DNA of 64,000 nt from Scylla paramamosain (GCF_035594125.1 NC_087155.1:3616692-3680691); one strand, 5' to 3'. Shown: positions 1 to 11,692, numbered from the stretch's first letter. A program made the numbers and translations. The notes: a model not told the origin generated them from the sequence alone.

Positions 1-1768
1 GAGTCACTCATACTAAATTTATCTGTGCTGTATACCTCTCACCTAACTCCTCTGACTATAAGAAATTCTTTGACTACTTAACTTCCAAAGTGGAGCACAT
101 TCTGACCCTCTTCCCTTTTGCAGAGATCTCCATTCTTGGAGATTTCAATGTTCACCACCAGCTTTGGCTTTCCTCTCTCTTCACTGACCATCCTGGTGAA
201 CTAGCCTACAACTTTGCTATCCTCCATGACCTAGAGCAATTGGTGCAACACCCTACTCGTATTCCTGACCGTCTTGGAGATACACCCAACATTCTTGACC
301 TTTTCCTGACCTCTAATCCTTCTGCTTATGCTGTCACCCTTTCTTCTCCATTGGGCTCCTCCGATCACAATCTCATATCTTTATCTTGTCCTATTGCTCC
401 AATTCCTCCTCAGGATCCCCCTAAGCGAAGGTGCCTCTGGCATTTTGCCTCTGCTAGTTGGAGGGACCTGAGGAGGTATTTTACTGATTTTCCTTGGTAT
501 GACTACTGCTTCTGTGTCAGAGACCCATCTTTGTGTGCTGAACGCATAACAGAGGTGATAGTGTCTGGCATGGAGGCGTACATTCCTCACTCTTTTTCTT
601 GTCCTAAACCTTCTAAACCTTGGTTTAACACAGCTTGTTCTCGTGCTATACATGATAGAGAGGTGGCCCACAAAAGGTACTTAAGCCTTCCATCACCAGA
701 ATCTCATGCACTTTATATTTCTGCCCGGAACCATGCCAAGTCTGTTCTCCAACTAGCCAAAAACTCCTTCATTAACAGAAAATGTCAAAACCTTTCAAGA
801 TCTAACTCCCCTCGTGATTTCTGGCATCTAGCCAAAAATATCTCCAATAACTTTGCTTCTTCTTCTTTCCCTCCGCTATTTCAACCAGATGGCACCACTG
901 CTATCACATCTATTTCTAAAGCTGAACTCTTCACTCAAACCTTTGCTAAAAACTCTACTTTGGACGATTCTGGGCTTGTTCCTCCCTCTCCTCCACCCTC
1001 TGACTACTTCATGCCGCGTATTAAAATTCTTCGCAATGATGTTTTCCATGCCCTTGCTGGCCTAAACCCTCGGAAGGCTTATGGAACTGATGGGGTCCCT
1101 CCTATTGTTCTCCGAAACTGTGCCTCCGTGCTTGCACCTTGCCTAGTCAAATTCTTTCAGCTCTATCTGTCAACATCTACCTTTCCTTCTTGCTGGAAGT
1201 TTGCCTACATTCAACCTGTTCCTAAAAAGGGTGACCGTTCTAATCCCTCAAACTACCGTCCTATTGGTTTAATTTCCTGCCTATCTAAAGTTTTTTAATC
1301 TATCCTCAACAGGAGGAGTCTTAAACATCTATCACTTCACAACCTTCTATCTGATCGCCAGTATGGGTTCCATCAAGGCCACTCTACTGGTGATCTTCTG
1401 GCTTTCCTTACTGAGTCTTGGTCATCCTCTTTTAGAGGTTTTGGTGAAACTTTTGCTGTTGCCTTGGACATATCAAAAGCTTTTGATAGAGTCTGGTACA
1501 AAGCTTTGATTTCCAAACTACCCTCCTACGGTTTCTATTCTTCTCTCTGTAACTTTATCTCAAGCTTCCTTTCTGACCATTCTCTTGCTGCTGTGGTGGA
1601 CGGTCACTGTTCTTCTCCTAAATCTATTAACAGTGGTGTTCCTCAGGGTTCTGTCCTGTCACCCACTCTCTTCTTATTATTCATTAATGATCTTCTAAAC
1701 CAAACTTCTTGTCCTATCCACTCCTATGCTGATGATACCACCCTGCACTTTTCCACGTCTTTTCATTT
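1..1768 (+). mobile_element. LINE family 1, copy A (APE-type non-LTR retrotransposon, cut by window start)
   Basis: Copy of the commonest repeat family in the window. It enters inside the apurinic-type endonuclease domain and runs through the linker into the reverse transcriptase palm. It stops at base 1768, just after the Y-A-D-D motif, where a poly(T)-headed inverted copy of the same family begins. The downstream thumb, C-terminal domain and 3' UTR are therefore missing here. Family placement (Jockey/CR1-like, APE clade) rests on G-D-F-N in the endonuclease, G-V-P-Q-G-S-V-L-S-P and Y-A-D-D; the exact clade is not resolved. Confidence 0.9.
3..1768 (+). pseudogene. LINE family 1 ORF2 fragment (endonuclease-reverse transcriptase), one nonsense codon
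   Basis: One reading frame stays open from base 3 to 1295, meets TAA at 1296-1298, then continues in the same frame to 1768. Endonuclease marks are I-L-G-D-F-N-V-H-H (about residue 45) and S-D-H-N-L-I-S (about 120). RT marks are P-V-P-K-K-G-D..N-Y-R-P-I, A-L-D-I-S-K-A-F-D-R-V-W (motif A), G-V-P-Q-G-S-V-L-S-P (motif B) and S-Y-A-D-D-T (motif C). At the stop, another copy of the family reads V-F-E-S; here the E codon GAA has become TAA, a single G-to-T change. No frameshift is seen in 1.77 kb, so this was a recently coding copy, later cut off by the inverted insertion at 1769. Confidence 0.85.
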
Positions 1769-2429
1769 TTTTTTTTTTTTTTATGTAGAAAGGACACTGG
1801 CCAAGGGCAACAAAAATCTAAGAAAAAAAAATGCCCACTGAAATGCCAGTCCCATAAAAGGGTCAAAGCAGTGGTCAAAAATTGATGGATAAGTGTCTTG
1901 AAACCTCCCTCTTAAAGGAATTCAAGTCATAGGAAGGTGAAAATACAGAAGCAGGCAGGGAGTTCCAGAGTTTACCAGAGAAAGGCATGAATGATTGAGA
2001 ATACTGAATACTCTTGCATTAGAGAGGTGGACAGAATAGGGTGAGAGAAAGAAGAAAGTCTTGTGCAGCGAGGCCGTGGAAGGAGGGTAGGCATGCAGTT
2101 AGCAAGATCAGAAGAGCAGTTAGCATGAAAATAGCGGTAGAAGACAGCTAGATATGCAACATTGCGGCAGTGAGAGAGAGGCTGAAGACAGTCAGTTAGA
2201 GGAGAGGAGTTGATGAGACGAAAAGCTTTTGATTCCACCCTGTCTAGAAGAGCAGTATGAGTGGAACCCCACCAGACATGTGAAGCATACTCCACACATG
2301 GACGGATAAGGCCCTTGTACAGAGTTAGCAGCTGGGGGGGTGAGAAAAACTGGCGGAGATGTCTCAGAACACCTAACTTCATAGAAGCTGTTTTAGCTAG
2401 AGATGAGATGTGAAGTTTCCAGTTCAGAT
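1769..2429 (-). mobile_element. LINE family 1, copy A' (3' end, inverted)
   Basis: Begins with a T-run (1769-1784), the reverse complement of the family's poly(A) tail, followed by its 3' UTR (reverse of 'GGGACTGGCATTTCAGTGGGC'-type sequence) and then, read on the minus strand, the RT C-terminal domain ([16 protein letters not shown]). It is truncated at its 5' end at base 2429, where it abuts plus-strand copy B with only 'AT' of microhomology. The minus-strand frame is open from about 2428 to 1972, so decay is modest. Confidence 0.88.
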
Positions 2430-3631
2430 ATATCAAAAGTTTTTGATAGAGTCTGGCACAAAGCTTAGATTTCCAAACTACCCTCCTACGGTTTCTATCC
2501 TTCTCTCTGTAACTTCATCTCAAGTTTCTTTTCTGACCGTTCTATTGCTGCTGTGGTAGACGGTCACTGTTCTTCTCCTAAATCTATTAACAGTGGTGTT
2601 CCTCAAGGTTCTGTCCTCTCACCCACTCTCTTCTTATTATCCATTAATGATCTTCTAAACCAAACTTCTTGTCCTATCCACTCCTACGCTGATGATACCA
2701 CCCTGCACTTTTCCACGTCTTTTCATAGACGTCCAACCCTTCAGGAGGTAAACATATCACGCAGTGAAGCCATAGAATGCCTGACTTCTGATGTTTCTAA
2801 AATTTCTGATTGGGGCAGAGCAAACTTGGTATTGTTCAATGCCTCAAAAACTCAATTCCTCCATCTATCAACTCGACACAACCTTCCAGACAACTATCCC
2901 CTCTTCTTCAATGACACTCAACTGTCCCCTTCTTCTACACTGAACATCCTCGGTCTGTCCTTTACTTATAATCTGAACTGGAAACTTCACATCTCATCTC
3001 TAGCTAAAACAGCTTCTATGAAGTTAGGTGTTCTGAGACATCTCCGCCAGTTTTTCTCACCCCCCCCAGCTGCTAACTCTGTACAAGGGCCTTATCCGTC
3101 CATGTATGGAGTATGCTTCACATGTCTGGGGGGGTTCCACTCATACTGCTTTTCTAGACAGGGTGGAATCAAAAGCTTTTTGTCTCATCAATTCCTGTCC
3201 TCTAACTGACTGTATTCAGCCTCTCTCTCACCGCCACAATGTTGCATATCTAGCTGTCTTCTACCTCTATTTTCATGCTAACTGCTCTTCTGATCTTGTT
3301 AACTGCATGCCTCCCCTCCTTCCGCGGCCTCCCTGCACAAGACTTATTTCTTTCTCTCACCCCTATTCTGTCCACCTCTCTAATGCAAGAGTTAAGTATT
3401 CTCAATCATTCATCCCTTTCTCTAGTAAACTCTGGAACTCCCTGCCTGCTTCTGTATTTCCACCTTCCTATGACTTGAATTCCTTCAAGAGGGAGGTTTT
3501 CATCAATTTTTGACCACTGCTTTGACGCTTTTATGGGACTGGCATTTCAGTGGGCATATTTTTTTATTGGATTTTTGTAGCCCTTGGCCAGTGTCCTTCC
3601 TACATTAAAAAAAAAAAAAAAAAAAAAAAAA
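2430..3631 (+). mobile_element. LINE family 1, copy B (5'-truncated, poly(A)-tailed)
   Basis: Starts abruptly at the RT motif A region ('ATATCAAAAG', D-I-S-K), runs through motif B, Y-A-D-D (about 2686), the thumb and C-terminal domain, the 3' UTR and an A-run at 3607-3631. The protein frame is broken by one extra C in the C-run near 3060-3067 (eight C here, seven in copy D), shifting the C-terminal domain to another frame (3106-3513). Its first 300 bases overlap in content with the end of copy A but differ at many positions, so it is a separate insertion and not a continuation of A. Confidence 0.88.
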
Positions 3632-6174
3632 CATTCTGGCCCTCTTCCCTTTTGCAGAGATCTCCATTCTTGGAGACTTCAATGTTCACCACCAGCTTTG
3701 GCTTTCCTCTCCCTTCACTGACTATCCTGGTGAACTATCCTACAACTATGCTATCCTCCATGACCTAGAGCAATTGGTGCAACACCCTACTCATATTCCT
3801 GACTGTCTTGGAGATACGCCTAACATTCTTGACCTTTTCCTGACCTCTAATCCTGCTTCTGCTGTCACCCTTTCTTCTCCGTTGGGCTGCTCTGATCACA
3901 ATCTCATATCTGTATCTTGTCCTATCGATCGAATCCCTCCTCAGGATCCCCCTAAGCGAAGGTGCCTCTGGTGTTTTGCCTCTGCTAGTTCGGGGGACCT
4001 GAGGAGGTATTTTGCTGATTTTACTTGGAATGACTACTGCTTCCGTGTCAGAGACCCGTCTTTGTGTGCTGAGCGCATAACAGAGGTGATAGTGTATGGC
4101 ATGGAGGCATACATTCCTCACTCTTTTTCTTGTCCTAAACCTTCTAAACCTTGGTTTAACACAGTTTGTTCTCATGCTATACATGATAGAGAGGTGGCCC
4201 ACAAAAGGTACTTAAGCCTTCCATCACCAGAATCTCATGCACTTTATATTTCTGCCCGGAACCATGCCAAGTCTGTTTTCCAGCTAGCCAAAAACTCCTT
4301 CATTAACAGACAGTGTCAAAACCTTTTTAAGATCTAAGTCCCCTCGTGACTTCTGGCATCTAACCAAAAAATATCTCCAAGAACTTTGCTTCTTCTTTCC
4401 CTCTTCTATTTCAACCAGATGGCACCACTGCTATCACATCTATTTCTAAAGCTGAACTCTTCGCTCAAACCTTTGCTAAAAACTCTACCTTGGAGGATTC
4501 TGGGCTTGTTCCTCCCTCTCCTCCACCCTCTGACTACTTCATGCCGCGTATTAAAATTCTTCGCAATGATGTTTTCCGTGTCCTCGCTGGCCAAAATCCT
4601 CGGAAGGCTTATGAACATGATGGGGTCCCTCTTATTGTTCTCCGAAAGTGTGCCTCCATGCTTGCACCTTGCCTAGTCAAACTCTTTCAGCTCTGTCTGT
4701 CAACATCTACCTTTCCTTCTTGCTGGAAGTTTGCCTACATGCAACCTCTACCTAAAAAGGGTGACTGTTCTAATCCTGCCTATCTAAAGTTTTTGAATCT
4801 CTCCTCAACAGGAAGATTCTTAAACATCTATCACTTCACAACCTTCTATCTGATCGCCAGTATGGGTTCCGTCAAGGCCGCTCCACTGGTGATCTTCTGG
4901 CTTTCCTTACTGAGTCTTGGTCATCCTCTTTTAGAAATTTTGGTGAAACTTTTGCTGTTGCCTTGGACATATCAAAAGCTTTTGATAGAGTCTGGCAGAA
5001 AGCTTTGACTTCCAAACTACCCTCCTACAGCTTCTATCCTTCTCTCTCTGTAACTTCATCTCAGGTTTCCTTTCTGACCGTTCTATTGCTGCTGTGGTAA
5101 ATGGTCACTGATCTTCTCCTAAATCTATTAACAGTGGTGTTCCTCAGGGTTCTGTCCTGTCACCCACTCTTCTTATTATTCATTAATGATCTAAACCAAA
5201 CTTCTAGTCCTATCCACTCCTACGCTGATGATACCACCATGCACTTTTCCACATCTTTTCATAGACGTCCAACCCTTCAGAAGGTAAACATTTCACGCAG
5301 GCAATCCACAGAACATCTGACTTCTGATCTTTCTAAAATTTCTGATTGGGGCAGAGCAAACTTGGTATTGTTCAATGCCTCAAAAACTCAATTCCTCCAT
5401 CTATCAGCTTGACACAACCTTCCAGACAACTATCCCCTCTTCTTCAATGACACTCAACTGTCCCCCCTCTTCTACACTGAACATCCTCGGTCTGTCCTTT
5501 ACTTATAATCTGAACTGGAAACTTCACATCTCATCTCTAGCTAAAACAGCTTCTATGAAGTTAGGCATTCTGAGACATCTCTGCCAGTTTTTCTCACCAC
5601 CCCAGCTGCTAAATCTGTACAAGGGTCTTATCTGTCCATGTATGGAGTATGCTTCACATGTCTGGGGGTGTTCCACTCATACTGCTCTTCTAGACAGGGT
5701 GGAATCAAAAGCTTTTCATCTCATCAGCTCCTCTCCTCTGACTGACTGTCTTCAGCTTCTCTCTCACCGCTGCAATGTTGCATCTCTAGCTGTCTTCTAC
5801 TGCTATTTTCATGCTAACTGCTCTTCTGATCTTGCTAACTGCATGCCTCCCCTCCTCCCGTGGCCTCACTGCACAACACTTTCTTCTTTCTCTCACCCCT
5901 ATTCTGTCCACCTCTCTAACACAAGAGTTAACCAGTATTCTCAATTATTTATCCCGTTCTCTGGTAAACTCTGGAACTCCCTGCCTGCTTCTGTATTTCC
6001 ACCTTCCTATGACTTGAATTCTTTCAAGAGGGAGGTTTCAAGACACTTATTCATCAATTTTTGACTACTGCTTTGACCCTTTTATGGGACTGGCATTTCA
6101 GTGGGCATTTTTTTTTAATTGGGTTTTTGTTGCCCTTGGCCAGTGTTCTTCCTACATAAAAAGAAAAAAAAAAA
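3632..6174 (+). mobile_element. LINE family 1, copy C (5'-truncated, decayed)
   Basis: Starts immediately after the poly(A) of copy B, at the endonuclease segment equivalent to base 98 of copy A, and runs to its own A-rich tail at 6157-6174. Reading frames are 3774-4337 (endonuclease/linker), 4490-4790 (RT start), a RT core with deletions near 4770, 5040 and 5170-5200, and 5375-6064 (thumb and C-terminal domain). Several frameshifts and small deletions separate these, so it is non-functional. B and C form a head-to-tail pair with no spacer. Confidence 0.9.
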
Positions 6175-6729
6175 GCTGAGCCATCTCTTGTGGGTCAGAT
6201 ACTAAGTTGTCTGCATCACCAAGAGGACCAATGGAAGGACAACCTACTTTTTTCCCACATACGTAAGAGTGAAATATTTTGGGCTTGTGTGAGTAATTAT
6301 TAAGGATATCTTCTTCATAACCAATCTGTTTCTGAATGGAAAAATTCCTATATTGATAATTTACATCAAGAAATGCCTGCAGTGCTTCACTAGTAAATAC
6401 TGATTGTCTACCATGAACTGATATCTGCTTGTTGTGATTCCAACAATTCTTTTGACTATTTATAAGTTATTCTAGGAGGTATGAGTTGTTGAGGAGCATG
6501 AAGCTTTTTTGTGGCACAGTTCTTCCAAGATATGATACAAACAACAAGAATTTGTTGTATGAATTGTTAGTGTTCATATTCTGGAATTCGAAGTCCCAGT
6601 CAATAGTAGACAAGAATTGGTTAATTTGTTTGAAATTAGCCTTTGGCCAGGAAGCGAATGCAGATTCAGTATTTGACATCAAAAGTTTAAACTGAAAAAT
6701 CTAGCCACAAAGTATAACACAGTGATCAT

Positions 6730-7591
6730 TGTAGCTGCCCGGAGGCAGTTGAAGGATTATAGACCCACACGGTGACGCAAATCACTTATTGCATTCGGTC
6801 AAACCTGAAGACATACATAATAAACATAAGACATGCGTGGCACTACTAACTGTTACATACTGTATTAACGTAATGTATCACTAATTATGCATTATGCTAA
6901 TTAGGGCATCAACCCTTCATAATATAGATGTGGAACTCATGTGTTTGGGGTCTTAAGGAGGCCTGTCACCAGGCAACACCTTTGTCTGTACTGTAGAGGT
7001 CCGATCTTTCCTGGAGTAGTCACTCCCTAACTCGGTGGCGGTACAAAGGAATTTGTCCCTCCGGGCTTCGTTCCTGCTGGCCCTCGGCGCCTTACGCCTG
7101 CCCATCTTACCCTTAGGTCAGCAATAGTTCCTGGGTGACTCATTCCTCTACGGAGATCCCTCTGTGTCTTATCCACCCTTCGCGCCATGTCATCAGCTTT
7201 ATCACGTAAACACGACCCTCACTACCTCTCTACAGCTAAGCTCTCCACAGCTAGCCCTTCTCACACAACTTCACTGCTGCAATTAACTACAATAATGAAT
7301 TTAGTTTCCTTAATCTCTATGCTAATTAACTTGGCTTCCTTAGTGTTTTACATGCCTCAAATTAGTCTCTCACTGCCTCTCACAGGACCTTGTGAGGCGA
7401 CACAGCTGGCGATTACACTCTCCTCATTTACTTAACCTTCAGCATCGGAGCTTAAGACACTACTAACTTATTACACTAGTTCACACCAAGTCTCATAATA
7501 CAGAACATGTTATGTAGCATACATTTGTTTTTCTTCCATCATTACTTCCATAACACTTCCATAACCGCCAGCATCACTGGTGGCAGTAACA
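6730..7591. mobile_element. Solo LTR of an LTR retrotransposon, 862 bp, with 5-bp target duplication
   Basis: Begins TGTAGCTGCC and ends GGCAGTAACA, the TG...CA form of LTR ends. It is flanked by ATCAT on both sides (6725-6729 and 7592-7596). Removing it plus one ATCAT restores the host LINE's endonuclease frame through P-P-F-P-N-Y-D-H-C-V-I, the family's conserved S-D-H segment, which shows it is an insertion. No internal gag/pol sequence is present, so it is a solo LTR from LTR-LTR recombination. Superfamily (Gypsy or BEL) and orientation are not decided. Confidence 0.85.
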
Positions 7592-7596
7592 ATCAT

Positions 7597-8151
7597 AATT
7601 GGGAAATGGAGGAAGAACGTTAAAGGAAGCTACTCTATCAGTTTCTGTGGTAAAAAACAGATCTAGAGTATTGCTTGCCCTGATATTTGTTGACTCATCA
7701 ATCCACTGAGTAAGGCCTAGTGAGATAAAACAATCCAGGAAAAGCTTATTGGTATGAGATACTGCATTAATACTTACTCCTCCAAGTGACCAAGAAATAG
7801 TAGGAAGGTTAAAATCATCTATCATTATTACTTCCTTGTTAGTACAAAAATCTGTTAGGAAATCTATAAGTGCATTGTTGTCATAGAAGGAGTAGGAGGG
7901 AGGTCTATAAACAACTACAATGAATAATTTGTAATCTGGAAGAAAACTGAGCAAATGTTAGGTATTTTGATGTTCATGTTGAGACACCTGTAGGAATTAT
8001 GTACATAAATGCCAACTCCAAGTTTGTGAACTGAACCAGAAACATAATTTCTGAATATATTGTAGTTAGGAATTGAAACTGCAGCATCTGGAATAGAACT
8101 AATTAACCATGTCTCAGTAATCCCTAATACATGTGCATGATTTACATACAA
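7597..8151 (-). pseudogene. LINE family 2 endonuclease domain (5' part)
   Basis: Minus-strand frames 8151-7915 and 7954-7597 overlap with a frame change. The first holds the N-terminal endonuclease motif I-T-E-T-W-L, a secondary-structure core (P-N-Y-N-I-F-R) and G-V-G-I-Y-V; the second holds V-V-Y-R-P-P, D-D-F-N-L-P (family G-D-F-N, with the Gly replaced by Asp) and N-T-L-D-L-F-F-T. The final S-D-H motif lies beyond the solo LTR. The frameshift makes it inactive. Confidence 0.75.
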
Positions 8152-8399
8152 AAAGTGCTTAAGAAATTAAACCTTATTGATAAGACTACTTACATTACAC
8201 AATCCAATATTTAACTGAGTAAAGGGATACTTGGGTCAAAAAGAGCAGCAGAACTGGCAGACCGAGAAGTTGTGCTGTAGCACTAGCTAACCTATTCCTT
8301 TGCTTCCTCTCATAGAGTTCTTTTCTTTGCTTGAATGTGAAATCTCTATTTATGTAAACACCATTGAACGCATGATTGTTCCTAAAGTTTTTAGCTTCC

Positions 8400-9200
8400 A
8401 TCATTAGTTTCCTACACGTGTCATCATCAGTAATTTTTACTCTGTATAGACCCTTGTTTCTCTCAATACAATATAAATCAGGTATTGGTAGTGTTCACAA
8501 GAAAGCGAGTGATATTTGCAATGCTATCCTTTGCATCCTCATGAGACAACATTTACTACCCTGAATATAACAGATTCCTTCCTTTTCCTTCTCTCCTCCA
8601 TCTCAACTATTTCCTCATGAATAGAAAGTCTCAAGTCATCCCCAGAGATAGTTGGAGTCAAAGAGGCAGAGGCAGAGGATGGATGCAATGCTAGAGAGTC
8701 AACCCTATCTGATAGCTTGGCAATAGCTGTAGACAGATTTCACCATAACAAACAGTTGAGCTATAGCTGGGTCACCTGAGGAGTTCCTACCACTACCGTC
8801 CCCAGTAACAACAGGGTGAGACCTACAGCATGTACAAACATAACCCCAGCACCTCCCGTCTCACGAATGGCATCAATCACACACTCAGATACTCCCATAC
8901 ATAGTGGTCTAGGATGAAACCAACTATCTCACTTATTGCATCCAATGCCATCCTGCCCAACAGCAACATCACAGCTACCACACTGAGACAGAACAGACCC
9001 ACCAGCTTGGCCACCAACAGTAGGCACTGGCATGCCACCAGGTTGGACAGCTGATTGGGGATTCCTTCCTCTATGGGGCGCAGAACCAACCAGTCCTTTT
9101 GTTTTTGGGATAGCACCATCTTGTTTTGGAGTTCTTGACGTTTGTCCAACAGGACCGGAGCTCCTTAAAGACTTGTTGGATGGCATGGCAGGGCACAGGG
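8400..9200 (-). pseudogene. LINE family 2 ORF1 remnant with PHD-type zinc finger
   Basis: On the minus strand a frame carries C-G-S-C (8971-8982), then C-N-K, an in-frame TGA (8929-8931) and D-S-W-F-H-P (W-F-H-P at 8911-8922), followed by spaced cysteines. This is the C-x2-C...C-x2-C...W-F-H pattern of PHD fingers found in ORF1 of some CR1/L2-type LINEs. The TGA sits exactly where the fourth zinc ligand Cys (TGT/TGC) is expected. Further down, with stops, a coiled segment and R-K-E-L-Y-E-R-K-Q (about 8290-8330) resemble the ORF1 end. Dead copy; assignment from motif spacing only. Confidence 0.6.
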
Positions 9201-9632
9201 GCAGGAAGTTGCCGGGAATATGGAAGCACTGGTATGAGTCATGGAAGCTTTCAAGACAAGCAGCCATTGGCTAAACGCCAGGATGGAGGTAGGTGGAGAG
9301 ATCCAGTTTCTTGAATAATGTGGTTGCCAGTATACCTGCAGATGGCTTGGAGAGGAGGTCCGGAATGTGAAGGCTATAAGATTGCTTGAAGCCTTCCAAG
9401 GTGGCACTGGAGAAAGGGAGCTGATGGGCTGAGTTGGTGGTGGGAGTTATGCTCAGCAGGGAGAAGGCATGTATTGCACAAACAAGGAGGTGTTGGCGGT
9501 CGTCAGGAACCCAAACTGGAGCATAGGGATCCACTCCTGAGGTAGTGTAGAGGGTAGCAAGGGGATGGGATGGTGGAAAACATTGATATTGGTGGCAGAG
9601 GATCTCTCTCCTGTGGTGATGGAGTGGGAGTA

Positions 9633-10366
9633 CAGTGAACCCCCAGTTTGTCATGGTTCAGTTATCATCGGTTCACTTTTCACGTTTTTTTCATTGGAAT
9701 CTAATTATTTTTACAATGCAGGAAATCCCACTTTATTGTGGAAAATTGGCTATTACATTTGATAAAATACAAGCTAAATCATGGCATGAGTTGAGGAGAT
9801 ACCCAGATGAAGGTTTAGGTGCACTTATGTATTTGACAACACTGCCTTTTGATAAGGTGGCGGCCAGGTGGAGGCAATGGCGTGATTCACACCAGCCCAT
9901 CACTGTCAACAGTCAGCTGTTGGCAGGCAGAGTAGGCACCAGCTGGTGTAGGTTGGTTGGCCATACAAGCAGTAATTTTCATTGCCACTCTCACATTGGT
10001 TGTGAGCTGGTATACTTGGATTGGTGGTGGTTTGGTGTGTTCATGTGAGTGCTGTACATTGCTGTTACTGTTGTCTGGTGGTTGGGTTGGATGATCATCC
10101 AGAAGCATGTTTTGTCACCAGTCAGTGTTGTGTATGAGTTGTTATCCTTGTGGTGGTGGTTTGGTGTGTTATGTAAGTGTTACACAAATATTCTGGTTAT
10201 CGTTGGGTTGTAGGTGGTGGTTGTGCACATGGTGCATGTTCCTAATTCACTGAGTTGGTGGTTAATCACTATTACTGCCACAAACAGGTGAGTCAGTATA
10301 TCACAAATTTTAGTACTTTGCAGGTGCCTTTGGAACATAATCCCACAATGAATTGGGGGTTCACTG
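9633..10366. mobile_element. TA-target MITE (Tigger/pogo-like ends), 734 bp
   Basis: Terminal inverted repeats CAGTGAACCCCCAGTTTGTC (left) and, reverse-complemented, CAGTGAACCCCCAATTCATT (right). Both ends are flanked by TA (9631-9632 and 10367-10368), and the LINE family 3 sequence resumes on each side. The interior has no coding signal, only GT-rich patches. CAGTGAACC ends with TA duplication fit pogo/Tigger-type Tc1-mariner elements. Confidence 0.85.
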
Positions 10367-10380
10367 TACACCACTCTCTG

Positions 10381-11692
10381 CTTGTAGAGCTGGTATAGGG
10401 GAGGATTTCATTGCTCCTGCTGCAATCCTTAGGGCTGCATTCTGTATTATATTCAACCTGGATAGGGTGGAGGGAGCAGCTGAACTGTATATGCTGCAGT
10501 CATAGGATATTTTAGAGGCAATGGTACCATGATAATAATTTTTTATTTGAGCAGGAGATCCTTTTTGGCCCTCCCACCTGGTCCCTGTGATCCTCTTCAT
10601 AATGTCCAGCCTTTTATTGCAGGAAGAGCAGAGGTATTCTATGTGTGTCAGCCAGGTGAGACTGGGGTCCTCGAGTCTCATACCTAGGAAGGTTCTGGAA
10701 TATGGGATAGATGACCCACATAAGGTTACTGTAGGAGGAGTATGGAGAGGTTTGAGTGTGAAGGATATTAGGGAACTCTTGGTGGGGTTGATGGAAAGAC
10801 CCTATGTCCTTACCCAGATCTGTATGGCTGTGGCTGCTTCTTGTAGATGTACTTGGACTTGTGCTTGAGTTGAAGCTCTGCTGATCATTGTGATGTCATC
10901 TGCATATACGAGGTTATGAGTGTGCTGGGATAGTGAGGTCTGACATCAGGGCATTGAATAATAGGGGGCTGAAGATTGAGTCTCTGTGAATGGTACATTT
11001 AGGGGAGTGAGAGGCACATACTACGACACTGTAGGATCTACCAGTTAGAAAGGATTCCAGCCAGGAGAAAGGAGAGCCAGTGAGTCCAAATCTGGGAATT
11101 TTATGGAGGATGTTGACATATGGGGTACAATTAAATGCTTCCTTCAAGTCAAGGAAGAGAGCTGTCATAACCTCTTTTCTTCTGTAGATGTTACAGATAT
11201 GGTATTCAAGCTGGGCTATGACATCTATGGTGCTGTGGCCAGGTAGGAACCCACACTGTTCCTCTCTCAGTAGATGTTTGGTCTCCAGCCACCAGGAGAG
11301 GTGGGTGCATACTAGTCACTCCAATAGCTTCCCTGTGCAGGACAGGAGGGCTATTGGTCGATAGGTGGGACAGTAGGATCTATTCTGGGTTTATAGATGG
11401 GGAGGAGGATGGATGGTTTCCAACATTCTGGGTAAGCCCCTCAGAGCCAGCTGGTGTTGTAGATGGTAGGTAAGGCTGCCTGGTATTGTGGGGTGAGATG
11501 AAGGAGGAATTCATAGGGGACAGTATCTGGGCTGGCACTCTTCCCCAGTTTTAAGGAGGACAGAACTTGACTGAGTCCCTTAGGTGTGAAAGGTTGTGAT
11601 TGACCTTGGGTGGCAGGGGCAGAGATGGCAGCATTAATGATGTTGTGTAGACTTAGGGATAGAGAAAGGTGACAGTGTACCAATTCTTTCAT
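10381..11692 (-). pseudogene. LINE family 3 reverse transcriptase
   Basis: Minus strand, in several frames. N-terminal fingers: T-P-K-G-L-S-Q-V-L-S-S-L-K-L-G-K-S-A-S-P-D (about 11590). Motif A: A-L-F-L-D-L-K-E-A-F-N (about 11150), catalytic Asp kept. Motif B is altered (D-S-I-F-S-P-L-L-F-N where the family usually has x-P-Q-G-S-V-L-S-P). Motif C Y-A-D-D is intact at 10895-10906. The thumb and C-terminal part (T-W-L-T-H-I-E-Y-L..K-R-L-D-I-M-K-R-I) is at about 10660-10380. Frameshifts between 11400 and 11170 and a stop after the palm inactivate it. Confidence 0.75.

Larger units (their letters stand above)
6176..9200 (-). mobile_element. LINE family 2 (CR1/L2-like, ORF1 with PHD finger), split by solo LTR
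   Basis: Minus-strand non-LTR element in pieces. From its 5' side: an ORF1 remnant with a PHD-type zinc finger (about 8830-8985), the endonuclease (8151 down to 7597), a solo LTR insertion (6730-7591), then the end of the endonuclease and the linker to RT (6729 down to 6176; frame N-Q-F-L-S-T-I-D-W-D-F-E-F and Y-R-N-F-S-I-Q-K-Q-I-G-Y). The RT itself is absent because LINE copy C abuts at 6174. The border with the neighbouring LINE near 9200 is approximate. Confidence 0.75.

Noticed and set aside
2430..2728. Long target-site duplication of copy A sequence
   Set aside because: The two 300-base stretches differ at many sites, more than expected for a duplication made at insertion; they come from different LINE copies.
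1769..3631. Twin-primed (5'-inverted) single LINE insertion formed by A' and B
   Set aside because: The inverted piece contains the element's own 3' UTR and poly(A) end, whereas twin priming inverts an upstream segment and leaves one tail.
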